This document shows positions 44,275-52,495 of a DNA stretch of 64,000 nt, in pieces. The stretch's first letter is position 1. The number at the start of each line of letters is the position of its first letter. The stretch comes from Sulfurimonas sp. (GTDB taxonomy: Bacteria; Campylobacterota; Campylobacteria; Campylobacterales; Sulfurimonadaceae), in the NCBI GenBank assembly GCA_013791885.1, contig VMSZ01000008.1:1-64000 (forward strand), given 5' to 3'. Below the pieces are notes generated by a model. It did not search any database and was not told the DNA's origin. It saw only the letters and a program-made list of their open reading frames with translations. Both the position numbers and the translations under genes were made by a program.

Positions 44275-44904
44275 ATGAAAAAAGAATTTTTAAAAGCAAT
44301 GGATTTCAGACATGCCTGCAAGGTGTTTGATACAAGCAAAAAAATCAGTGATGAAGATATACATTTCATACTCGAATGTGCACGTAAATCACCCTCTTCT
44401 TTTGGGATGGAAGCATGGAAGTTTTTGGTCATAACCAATGAAGAACTCAAAGCCAAACTCCAACCCGCTTGCTGGAACCAGGTTCAAATAAGTTCTTGCT
44501 CACACTTAGTTGTCATCTTGGCCGGCATTGATTCTGTAAAACCGGAATCTCTCTTACCGAGAAAAAGATTTGAGCGACGAGAAATGCCTCAGGAAAAGCT
44601 TGATTTTTATCTTGACCTGTATGCTTCTCATCTACAAAACACCCTTAGCAGTGATGAAAATATTTACGCTTGGACCTCAAAACAAAGCTATATTGCCGCT
44701 GGCAACATGATGAGCGGAGCTGCGTTTATAGGTATAGATTCATGTCCGATAGAAGGTTTCGAGAAAAATATCATTGAAGAGATACTTGGTCTTGATACAG
44801 CGAAATACCAACTCTCTATGATTTTGCCTTTTGGATACAGGTTGAATGAGCAGTCTTCTCAACTCAGATTATCATTTGATGAAGTTATTGAATTCATCAA
44901 ATGA
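44275..44904 (+). CDS. NAD(P)H-dependent nitroreductase (NfsB-like)
   Basis: 209 residues of the FMN-dependent nitroreductase family: MDFRHACKVFDTSKKISDEDI, CARKSPSSFGMEAWKFLVI (FMN phosphate region) and AAGNMMSGAAFIGIDSCPIEGF. Probably a homodimeric flavoenzyme that reduces nitro or quinone compounds; the physiological substrate is unknown. ATG 44275 is preceded by AAAAAGGAT. Confidence 0.9.
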   Translation: MKKEFLKAMDFRHACKVFDTSKKISDEDIHFILECARKSPSSFGMEAWKFLVITNEELKAKLQPACWNQVQISSCSHLVVILAGIDSVKPESLLPRKRFERREMPQEKLDFYLDLYASHLQNTLSSDENIYAWTSKQSYIAAGNMMSGAAFIGIDSCPIEGFEKNIIEEILGLDTAKYQLSMILPFGYRLNEQSSQLRLSFDEVIEFIK

Positions 44905-44941
44905 TGTTATAATTAGAGATTATTCAGTAACAATTATCTGA

Positions 44942-44947
44942 TATAAT
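44942..44947 (+). promoter_or_regulatory. -10 box upstream of the 132-residue unknown gene
   Basis: TATAAT 27 bases before ATG 44974. Confidence 0.5.
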
Positions 44948-44973
44948 TTTTGCATAAAAAAATAGGAGCATTT

Positions 44974-45372
44974 ATGAGTTATTTTAAAAAAGTAAAAGTT
45001 GGCGATAAATTATACGGTATAGTTTTTGGAGCAGGGAAAGTGACTCAGGTTTTTGAGGACTCTCACTATAAAATGATGGTCACATTTAAAAATGGCTATG
45101 AAGTTCCTTACACTGAGGACGGAATTCCTGGATGGGGAAATTTTAAAAAGCAGACGATTTTTTATAAAAAAGATATCGATTTAACAGACATTGATTTTTT
45201 ACCAGTTACAAAAGTACTCTCGGCAAAAAAAATCATCAAACTTCGAGAGAAGAATAAGCTTGAGATGAGGCTTCCATCAGGTGCCTGGGCAAAAATTTCC
45301 AAATGTCCTGTTGAGTATATTGAGCAGATGTTGGAGCAAGAAAACTACCACTTATTTAGAAAAAAAGACTAA
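44974..45372 (+). CDS. Conserved-looking soluble protein of unknown function (132 residues)
   Basis: Start chosen at ATG 44974 with TAGGAG eight bases upstream; the frame opens earlier at TTG 44950, but that lies in the promoter. The first 70 residues are strand-rich (VKVGDKLYGIVFGAGKVTQVF, MVTFKNGYEVPY) and look like a small barrel, SH3- or KOW-like; the rest is helical and basic. I do not recognise the family. The last 21 bases overlap the end of the convergent lipoprotein gene. Confidence 0.65.
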   Translation: MSYFKKVKVGDKLYGIVFGAGKVTQVFEDSHYKMMVTFKNGYEVPYTEDGIPGWGNFKKQTIFYKKDIDLTDIDFLPVTKVLSAKKIIKLREKNKLEMRLPSGAWAKISKCPVEYIEQMLEQENYHLFRKKD

Positions 45373-45771
45373 ATCCTCACTTATTCTCTTAATTGCCCGC
45401 TCAACATCAGAGACTTCGACCTCTTCATTGAGGTCTCTGTAATAACTGTACTGCAATTTTTTATTCTCTGTTATTTGCATTTTTAAGTAACTCGTTGGAA
45501 AAGCCCCAAGCGCTTTTGTCTGATAGTTTTGGTTGCTGTTACAGATTATTCCGCTTTTTGTAGCAACTTCAAGTGTATAACTACAATTCGCATCAAAACT
45601 GTACTGCGTTTTTAAATAATTTTCTATCTTCTCATTTGGTGGAAATACCAACAATTTCATGCACGGCATTTTTGTTTGAGTGATTTTTTTGTCGTATATA
45701 TTGACAGTGGAATTATCACTGCAAGCACTCATCATTAGACAAAATAATGGAGTAAGCAGCGCTTTTTGCAA
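45352..45771 (-). CDS. Small lipoprotein of unknown function
   Basis: 139 residues with a lipoprotein signal (ALLTPLFCLMMSAC, lipobox MSAC at about 14-17). The mature part has three more cysteines and no recognised domain. The start is TTG 45771, two bases after the stop of the SAM methyltransferase gene; no ATG would keep the signal. It ends the coaX-hisG-methyltransferase transcript. Confidence 0.65.
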   Translation of the reverse strand: MQKALLTPLFCLMMSACSDNSTVNIYDKKITQTKMPCMKLLVFPPNEKIENYLKTQYSFDANCSYTLEVATKSGIICNSNQNYQTKALGAFPTSYLKMQITENKKLQYSYYRDLNEEVEVSDVERAIKRISEDLVFFSK

Positions 45772-45773
45772 GT

Positions 45774-46457
45774 TTATCTTTTTTTGAAAATCAGAAGTGT
45801 TTTATCTTCCGTATCGTAGAGTGAAAAAGTCTGTTTTTCTACAAGTTTGAGAGAATCAAGCTTTTCAAACGCACGAATTTTATGAAAATATTGGATAATA
45901 GTATCTTGATGCTTTGTGTATCTTCCATCCGCATTTTTTTCAAACAGAGTAAATTTTGTATGGAGTTCGTCATTCTCAAACACCGCGTCTACACTCAAAA
46001 ACTCTTCCTCTGTGTCATTACTCATAGTTCCCTCAGCAACATCGCTGAAACCATAGCGCGTGTTGATATCTGCTATAAAAACGCCATCGTCATTCAGCTT
46101 TTGTGAGACTGCGTTTAAGAACTTTGTCAAAGCATCTTTATCTAAAAAATTGAGCACATCAAAGATGCTTACGACTGCGTCATATTTGCCGCCAACTTCG
46201 CTGACATCTATGCACTCCGCGTCTAGCCCCTGCGCTAAACACTCATCAATCATAACGGCGCTTAAATCAACGCCTTTACAAACAACACCATCGCTTATCA
46301 TACGCTGCATAAAACCGCCGCGGCCGCAACCTACATCTAAAAGTGTTTTTATTTTATACTCGTCTAATTCTGAACGGTATAAGTCATAAAGAGCTTCGGT
46401 TGCTTCTTCTATTCCAAGAAGATGCTCGGCTTTTGCATATAAATCCAGATTAGTCAT
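45774..46457 (-). CDS. Class I SAM-dependent methyltransferase
   Basis: 227 residues with the Rossmann-type SAM site TLLDVGCGRGGFMQRM (motif I), GVDLS (acidic loop) and YDAVVSIFDVLNFL (motif IV region). The substrate is unknown; the fold resembles small-molecule or quinone methyltransferases. It begins directly after the hisG stop. Confidence 0.85.
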   Translation of the reverse strand: MTNLDLYAKAEHLLGIEEATEALYDLYRSELDEYKIKTLLDVGCGRGGFMQRMISDGVVCKGVDLSAVMIDECLAQGLDAECIDVSEVGGKYDAVVSIFDVLNFLDKDALTKFLNAVSQKLNDDGVFIADINTRYGFSDVAEGTMSNDTEEEFLSVDAVFENDELHTKFTLFEKNADGRYTKHQDTIIQYFHKIRAFEKLDSLKLVEKQTFSLYDTEDKTLLIFKKR

Positions 46458-47084
46458 TTAGTTGGCTTGCTCCGCTTTAATGACTGCGTTTATCTTTTCA
46501 TAGATTCCTAAAACTTCATCTTTTTTAGCAATATAACTGTTTTTATTGGCGATAAGATACGTAGATGAAGTCATAATATCTTCAACAACTTCCAAACCGT
46601 TTTGCTTCATAGTAGTTCCTGTTTCCACAATGTCAACAATCATATCTGCAAGACCGATTAAGGGAGCAAGTTCGATGGAACCGTAAAGTTTAATGATGTC
46701 TACCGAAACAGCGCGTTGTTCAAAGTAGCGTTTTGTGATGTTAACCATTTTTGAGGCAACTTTAATCTCAGGTTTATTAAGGTCAAGTTTTTCCCCTTTT
46801 TTCATCCCGATGCTAACCTTACAAATACCGCGTCTGAGGTCTAAAAGACGAATAACATCAAGTCCCTGCTCTTCCAAAGTATCGAGTCCTACAACTCCAA
46901 TATCTGCTGCTTGATGAAAAACATAGGTTGCAACATCTTGGTTTCTTACAAGTAAAAAACGAAACTTCGGGGTTTCAAGAATGAGTTTTCTATCATCAAA
47001 TTTAAAAGATTCTCCAAAAATTGTCTCAAAAATTTCAAGTGTCTCTTTTGCTATACGACCTTTAGGAAGTGCAACTGTTAGCAT
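46458..47084 (-). CDS. hisG: ATP phosphoribosyltransferase, short form
   Basis: 208 residues. It catalyses the first step of histidine synthesis. Seen: VALPKGRIAKETLEIF, VRNQDVATYVFHQAADIGVVG and DLADMIVDIVETGTTMKQNGL (PRPP site). It lacks the C-terminal regulatory domain of the long form. Short HisG normally needs HisZ, which is not in this window. It overlaps coaX by seven bases. Confidence 0.95.
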   Translation of the reverse strand: MLTVALPKGRIAKETLEIFETIFGESFKFDDRKLILETPKFRFLLVRNQDVATYVFHQAADIGVVGLDTLEEQGLDVIRLLDLRRGICKVSIGMKKGEKLDLNKPEIKVASKMVNITKRYFEQRAVSVDIIKLYGSIELAPLIGLADMIVDIVETGTTMKQNGLEVVEDIMTSSTYLIANKNSYIAKKDEVLGIYEKINAVIKAEQAN

Positions 47085-47695
47085 AGTTTCGCCTTTTTTA
47101 TAATCTGTTTCATTGATTTGAAAATCAATCTTTCATCCACTTTTGCATTTGGAAAAACCTTTGCAAACTTTTTCGCGTCTCCGCCTGTGAGATGTACTTC
47201 TAAACCTAAAGAGTTTACTTCGCACACAAGTGTTTTAATATACCCGTAACTCAGCGCATCTGCAGAATTTTTCGGCATTTTACCCAAATCTAGCTCAAAA
47301 TTAAATGCGTAATCAAGTGCACTTGAGATATTTTTGTAAGTTTGGCTCATTGCCTTTATGCCAGGGTAGATAAATCCGCCCTCAAATAAGCCGGCTTTTA
47401 CAAGGTCAACCGTAATCGCACTGCCGACATCTACAATCACTCCATCGTGAATATATTCACATGCCACAATCCTGTCAATGCCCATTGTTTCATAGTAGTT
47501 TCTCATGTCAATAAACGCAGCAATATTAATCCAGTTATCCAGTTTTTCCAGAAGCAGCTTAACCGCAGGATTGACACAAATGTAAAAGACTTTCTCTTTT
47601 ATGCTCGAAGGGTCAAAAGTTTTTGCATCTTTTTTATATTCCTCTTCATTTTGTAAAAAATGATAGGAAGTGTTGCCAATATCACAAAGCAACAT
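47078..47695 (-). CDS. coaX: Type III pantothenate kinase
   Basis: 205 residues from ATG 47695. It phosphorylates pantothenate in coenzyme A synthesis. Seen: MLLCDIGNTSYHF (phosphate loop), GIDRIVACEY, VDVGSAITVDLV, GGFIYPGIKAM and LTGGDAKKF. The frame is open to TTG 47710, but ATG 47695 shares one base with the preceding stop (TAATG) and gives the family's usual start. It is shorter than the roughly 250-residue norm, as in this phylum. Confidence 0.93.
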   Translation of the reverse strand: MLLCDIGNTSYHFLQNEEEYKKDAKTFDPSSIKEKVFYICVNPAVKLLLEKLDNWINIAAFIDMRNYYETMGIDRIVACEYIHDGVIVDVGSAITVDLVKAGLFEGGFIYPGIKAMSQTYKNISSALDYAFNFELDLGKMPKNSADALSYGYIKTLVCEVNSLGLEVHLTGGDAKKFAKVFPNAKVDERLIFKSMKQIIKKAKLC

Positions 47696-48015
47696 TACTG
47701 GATTTTCCAACCCTGTTCTTTGAAAGCTTTTTCAGCTTTGGAGCACAAAGGAGCATCTATAAAAAGAACTTTATGCTTGAAATTGTGATCGAAGTAGATT
47801 GTAAGTTTTGCATAAATCTCTTCGAATTTATGGACATCTTTCATGAGCAGTCGACTTTTTTGGCTCACGGCAAATATTGCCCAGAAATAGCCGACCGTAT
47901 CTGTTGCTTTGTATATTTTTATTTTATTGCGAATGCCGAGCTCTGAAGGAGCTACTTCTTGCATTTTTTTATAAATTTTCCCTTTTTTTCTAAGGGAATC
48001 CACTACCATCTGCAT
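47695..48015 (-). CDS. Small soluble protein of unknown function (106 residues)
   Basis: Lys-rich, mixed helix/strand (KIKIYKATDTVGYFWAIFAVSQKSRLL; KHKVLFIDAPLCSKAEKAFKEQGWKI). No signal peptide or membrane segment. It overlaps coaX (TAATG), so it is the first gene of the coaX-hisG transcript. I do not recognise it. Confidence 0.65.
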   Translation of the reverse strand: MQMVVDSLRKKGKIYKKMQEVAPSELGIRNKIKIYKATDTVGYFWAIFAVSQKSRLLMKDVHKFEEIYAKLTIYFDHNFKHKVLFIDAPLCSKAEKAFKEQGWKIQ

Positions 48016-48064
48016 CTTTATACTGAGCCTTTATTTTAGTAGTGTTATTTTATCTAACTATTGC

Positions 48065-48508
48065 TTAACTCATAAAATTTGGATAGATTTTCTTGATAAT
48101 ATAATAGATTTTGCATCCTAAACAAAAATCCAAAAATACGTCTAAAAGTGAACATGTTAGAAATATCGCCGCTACGCTTAGCAATAAAACTTGCAACTCA
48201 AGGTAGTGACACACTAACAGTATCAGTACAAATATCAGACCAAAATAAGCGGCCAGTCTCTTTGCCCCACTATCTACAAATTTATCTTTAATGTTAAATA
48301 TTTCTTTCATAAAAAGAGCGCTCATATAAAAAATTGAACTGTCCTTTGTAATAAAAAGACGCATTATAAAGTCAAACGCGATGATGTAAAGGATAAATGA
48401 AAAACCGTAAATAAGATATAAAATAACAGAGATGGAAACAAATAAAGAGGTAAGTCTAGAAACATTTGAATCAATCTGTTTGAAGCTCATAGGACAAGAA
48501 TAGCTCAT
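48065..48508 (-). CDS. DUF4395 membrane protein
   Basis: 147 residues with about four membrane segments and the DUF4395 features: an N-terminal SCPMSFKQIDSNVSRL and a C-terminal DFCLGCKIYYI cysteine pair. The family often lies next to thioredoxin or sulphur-related genes; its role is unknown and no such gene is adjacent here. Confidence 0.8.
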   Translation of the reverse strand: MSYSCPMSFKQIDSNVSRLTSLFVSISVILYLIYGFSFILYIIAFDFIMRLFITKDSSIFYMSALFMKEIFNIKDKFVDSGAKRLAAYFGLIFVLILLVCHYLELQVLLLSVAAIFLTCSLLDVFLDFCLGCKIYYIIKKIYPNFMS

Positions 48509-48703
48509 AATAATGGAGTGCCTTTTAAAATAATTAGCAAATAATAGTGAGTTATTCTTAAAAAAGCATTATTTTAATTTCTTATATTATATTAGTGCCT
48601 AAGAACAATAAATATTTTATAAATTTCCTTTTTTTGACTGCTAATAAATAAGATGAATTTATGAATTTGATTCTTTTGTGATATAGCAAATTAGAATATA
48701 TGT

Positions 48704-48709
48704 TATAAT
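48704..48709 (+). promoter_or_regulatory. Extended -10 promoter of the efflux operon
   Basis: TGTTATAAT (TG at 48701-48702, TATAAT 48704-48709) about 28 bases before the TolC-family start. The remaining gap back to 48508 is AT-rich with nothing else recognisable. Confidence 0.5.
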
Positions 48710-48737
48710 AAGAGCTTAAATAAATAGAGGAATTGTA

Positions 48738-50108
48738 ATGAAAAAAATAGTAAGTATGCTCTCTCTTGCGTTACTACTGAATGCTTCACAGGGTGATTCT
48801 CCCTTGAGTCTGGATGAAGCATTAAATATTTTGAAACAGAATAATCTTGAAATAAAAAATGCACAATTCGATGTAGAAACTGCCGCTTTAGATGAAAATC
48901 TAGTCTCAGGAAAACACTGGGGAAAACTCGATTTAATTCAGGATTTTGCTCGTTCTAATGATGCGGGGAATGTCTTTGGATTTAAACTTGCGTCCAGAGA
49001 AGCAAGTTTTGGGGACTTTGGATTTAGTGACTTTTCAATACCGACAACTCCCGCTGAACAGCAAGCTCTATTAGCTACTCAACCAGACGATTTAAACTAC
49101 CCCGAAGCCAGAAACTTCTTCCAAACAAAACTCAAATACGAGGTTCCTGTTTTTACGGGTTTTGCAATTTCAAGCTACGGCGAGATTATGGCTTCAATGA
49201 AAAAAATGAAAACGCTTGACAAAGAGCAAGTCATTGCAGAACAGACCTACCAACTCAGAAAAAGCTACTATGATATGGCTCTGTTGGAGAGTTCAACAAA
49301 AAATTTAACGACTATTTTAAACAATATCAACACTTTGGAAAATACTACAAAAAGTATGATAGATGTTGGTTACGCCAAAAATGTTGACCTTTTGGAAGTT
49401 CAGGCAAAAAAAGGAAATGTTGAAAGACTTCTGGTGCAAATGCATGCAAACCAAAAACTTCTTTACAGTTACATCAGTTTTTTACTCAATGAAAAAGTAG
49501 AGAAAATTCAATTACCAAGTACAGATGTACCTATGCCAAGCTATAGCAACGAAGAAATTTTAAATGCAAACCTGGATATTAAAAAAGCAAAAGCCGGTTT
49601 AGAGATACGTGAGAGCATGATAGGTGTTTCAAAATCTTCTTATTACCCTATGGTCGGGGCTTTTGCAGAAGCTTCTACGGCTGATAATACTTTTTTGGGT
49701 GACGCAGTTGACCATAGAGCTTACACAGTAGGTGCAAGAGCAACCTGGAATCTGTTTAACGGCGGTATTGATGATGCACAAGTACAAAAATCACAAGTCG
49801 AGCAACTTAAAACTAAATCACAAGTCCAGCTTGCACGTCTTGGAACAGCACTGCAAATAGACAAAATTAAAACGGAGATAGAATCGTTTGATGAAGAAAT
49901 TAACTTTTTAGAAAAAGAGCTTCTGCTAGCGAACGAAATTTATAACAATTATGAAGGAAGATATAGAGAAAAACTTTCATCAATGAGCGACGTAATTATT
50001 AAACAATCGGAGCAGATTGAAAAAATATTACAGCTGCAAATGATGAAAAACAAAAAAAACGAAAGAATTTTCGCACTTGAAAAATTAGCAAACGGAGAAA
50101 ACAAATGA
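48738..50108 (+). CDS. TolC-family outer-membrane efflux protein
   Basis: 456 residues: signal peptide, then the repeated coiled-coil/barrel layout of TolC proteins (SLDEALNILKQNNLEIKNAQ; ATWNLFNGGIDDAQVQKSQV). It should form the outer-membrane exit duct. It overlaps the adaptor gene by four bases (ATGA) and precedes the RND genes, so the operon encodes a full tripartite pump. Confidence 0.9.
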   Translation: MKKIVSMLSLALLLNASQGDSPLSLDEALNILKQNNLEIKNAQFDVETAALDENLVSGKHWGKLDLIQDFARSNDAGNVFGFKLASREASFGDFGFSDFSIPTTPAEQQALLATQPDDLNYPEARNFFQTKLKYEVPVFTGFAISSYGEIMASMKKMKTLDKEQVIAEQTYQLRKSYYDMALLESSTKNLTTILNNINTLENTTKSMIDVGYAKNVDLLEVQAKKGNVERLLVQMHANQKLLYSYISFLLNEKVEKIQLPSTDVPMPSYSNEEILNANLDIKKAKAGLEIRESMIGVSKSSYYPMVGAFAEASTADNTFLGDAVDHRAYTVGARATWNLFNGGIDDAQVQKSQVEQLKTKSQVQLARLGTALQIDKIKTEIESFDEEINFLEKELLLANEIYNNYEGRYREKLSSMSDVIIKQSEQIEKILQLQMMKNKKNERIFALEKLANGENK

Positions 50109-50893
50109 AGAAAATTTTATTACTTATAGCACTTGGGGCTTCCCTTTTGGCAGAAACGCTGACACTCTCAGGCGCTGTCATCTCGGACAATCAGAAAATG
50201 ATAACAAGCCGCTTTATGGGCTTTGTGACACAGGTTGGCGTTTCAGAGGGGGATTATGTCAAAAAAGGCGACCTCCTGTACACTATTGATTCCAAAGAGA
50301 TTGACGCGGCAATGACACAGGTCCAACTTGGCATTTCGCAGGCACAGCTCAGCCTTCAGATGTACCAAAATCAGCATACAAATATCAAACTTAATCTTGA
50401 GCGTCACAAAAGACTTCTGCAAAAAGATATGGTTTCAAAATATGAGGTTGAAAATCTTGAACTCGCTGAGAGAAATCTTTTTGATATGATAATCATCGCT
50501 ACAAAACAGGTTGAACAGGCAAAAGCACAGCTCTCAGAAGTAAAAAATCAATATCGCTACTTAAATGTAAAAGCACCAAACAGCGGTGTTATTATCTCTA
50601 AAAACATCAAAGTCGGAGAAATGGCTATGCCTGGAATGCCTGCTATTGTTTTGTCTGATTTAAGCAACCTCAAAATATCTGCCGAAATAGCAGAGAGTAA
50701 TCTTGCAATGGTTCAGCATGGCAAAAAAGTAACTGTAAATATTCCTTCTCTTGGTCTGAAGTATATAGGAACAGTCACAGCCATTATTCCAAGCTCAAAC
50801 CCGATGACACATACTTTTAGAATAAAAATCTCTTTTAAAAACACCAACAAAGCAGTTTATCCGGGCATGTATGCAACTGTAGATATAGACTAA
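50105..50893 (+). CDS. RND periplasmic adaptor (MFP/HlyD family)
   Basis: 262 residues: short signal or anchor (KKILLLIALGASLLA), a lipoyl half (GFVTQVGVSEGDYVKKGDLLYTID), a short helical hairpin (about 65-130), the second lipoyl half (LNVKAPNSGVIISKNIKVGEMAMPG) and a beta-barrel. It is compact compared with the 370-400 residues of AcrA. There is no lipobox cysteine. It bridges the TolC protein and the RND permease in the periplasm. Confidence 0.9.
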   Translation: MKKILLLIALGASLLAETLTLSGAVISDNQKMITSRFMGFVTQVGVSEGDYVKKGDLLYTIDSKEIDAAMTQVQLGISQAQLSLQMYQNQHTNIKLNLERHKRLLQKDMVSKYEVENLELAERNLFDMIIIATKQVEQAKAQLSEVKNQYRYLNVKAPNSGVIISKNIKVGEMAMPGMPAIVLSDLSNLKISAEIAESNLAMVQHGKKVTVNIPSLGLKYIGTVTAIIPSSNPMTHTFRIKISFKNTNKAVYPGMYATVDID

Positions 50894-50902
50894 GGTTTGG
50901 CA

Positions 50903-52495
50903 ATGAAACATATAAAACCTTATGAACCAACAGACTTTGCAGGAAAACTCGCAAAAGGATTTTTACGTAATCCTTTGACGATTGTGCTGGGTATTTTTTT
51001 GTTATCTATCGGATATTTGGCACTTATGGTTATGCCGCGTGAAGAAAATCCTCAAATGGTTGTCAGTGGCTCAACTGTTATTGTCGCACTTCCCGGTGCG
51101 AGCGCAGCTGAGATACAAAAAGTAATTGTTCAACCGCTTGAGAGAAAAATGAAAGAAGTCAAAGGGGTTGAACATATTCATGGCCGTGCTATGGATAATG
51201 TAGGTATTGTAACTGCTGCGTTTTATATAGGTGAGAAAAAAGAAGATTCAAACCTCAAGGTATATGACAAAATTATGCAGAATCTTGACATATTGCCTGC
51301 TGGTGCTATGCATCCTGTTATTAAACCGCTTGATATCGATATTGACATTCCGGTGCTGTCAGTTGCGTTTTTTTCAAAAACGGAAGATATGAGCAGTACT
51401 GAACTTTACGACAGAGTTAAAAAGATTCAGCACCATATCAACGGACTCGATAATGTTGCCGTAACACAGCTCAAAGGTGGACATAAACACCAATTTAATA
51501 TAGAAGTTGACTTAAACAAACTCTCAGGCTACAACCTTTCAATGGGGCAGATTACGCAAGCAGTACAATCCCTTGCTTACAGTGTTCCGGCCATCAAAAA
51601 CACAACTAAAGAAAATACAATCGTGATGGTGGGGGTTGAAAACGCAATAGAGTCTTCTAAAGATATAGAAAATATTATAGTGGCTCAATATATGGGTTCT
51701 GTAATTCATCTGAGCCAAGTTGCAAATGTAACAGATTCTTATGATATTCAAAACTTCAAATCTGCAACTATCAGCGTACAAACTGAAGATGGAAAATTTA
51801 CTCCTATGAAAGAGCAAGTCACTCTGACTGTCTCAAAACTTCAGGGAACAAATGCAGTAATCATTGCAAACGCAGTAAAAAAAGAGCTTGAAGCCTATAA
51901 AGAGTTTTTAGCTAAAAACGGCATCAGCTATGTCATAACCAGAAATGATGGAGAACGTGCAAATGAAGCCGTAAATGAACTCGTATTTCACCTCGTTTTG
52001 TCTATTGTCATCATTGCTATTTTACTTGTGGTTGTACTTGGATGGAGAGAATCTCTCATTGTTACATTTACTGTTCCTGCAATTTTAGCAATCACACTTT
52101 TTGTGGCCTATCTGACAGGGCAAACCATCAACAGAATCACCCTCTTTGCGTTTTTACTCTCGCTTGGACTTTTGGTTGATGCGGCGATTATTGTTATTGA
52201 AAACATTCACAGACATTACCATTCCATAGAGTCTATCCATGAAACGCCGGATGAGCTCATGATAAAGGCAACTGATGAAATCGGACCGCCGACAAATATA
52301 GCTACGCTTGCCATCATCATGACAATGGTGCCAATGGCATTTGTTGGCCAGATGATGGGACAATTTATGAAGCCGATTCCGGCAAATGTTCCTGTTGCTC
52401 TTATTGCTTCACTTTTTGTGGCATATATTTTCACACCTTATTTAGCCGTAAGAATGCTCAAAAAACCTGACCACAGTGCAAAAGGAGGCCATTAA
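50903..52495 (+). CDS. RND efflux permease, N-terminal half
   Basis: About 530 residues from ATG 50903 (AAGG at 50892-50895; the frame also opens at TTG 50897). It has TM1 (NPLTIVLGIFLLSIGYLAL), a periplasmic porter region and TM2-TM6, i.e. the first half of a roughly 1050-residue RND pump. In TM4 the usual paired aspartates (LVDDA) read GLLVDAAIIVIEN: only one Asp remains, as in heavy-metal RND pumps such as CusA. The stop overlaps the ATG of the second half (TAATG) with GGAGG before it, so the split is real and coupled. Confidence 0.88.
   Translation: MKHIKPYEPTDFAGKLAKGFLRNPLTIVLGIFLLSIGYLALMVMPREENPQMVVSGSTVIVALPGASAAEIQKVIVQPLERKMKEVKGVEHIHGRAMDNVGIVTAAFYIGEKKEDSNLKVYDKIMQNLDILPAGAMHPVIKPLDIDIDIPVLSVAFFSKTEDMSSTELYDRVKKIQHHINGLDNVAVTQLKGGHKHQFNIEVDLNKLSGYNLSMGQITQAVQSLAYSVPAIKNTTKENTIVMVGVENAIESSKDIENIIVAQYMGSVIHLSQVANVTDSYDIQNFKSATISVQTEDGKFTPMKEQVTLTVSKLQGTNAVIIANAVKKELEAYKEFLAKNGISYVITRNDGERANEAVNELVFHLVLSIVIIAILLVVVLGWRESLIVTFTVPAILAITLFVAYLTGQTINRITLFAFLLSLGLLVDAAIIVIENIHRHYHSIESIHETPDELMIKATDEIGPPTNIATLAIIMTMVPMAFVGQMMGQFMKPIPANVPVALIASLFVAYIFTPYLAVRMLKKPDHSAKGGH

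Noticed and set aside
46458-47084. Truncated hisG
   Set aside because: The length matches the natural short form, which uses HisZ; it is not a broken long form.
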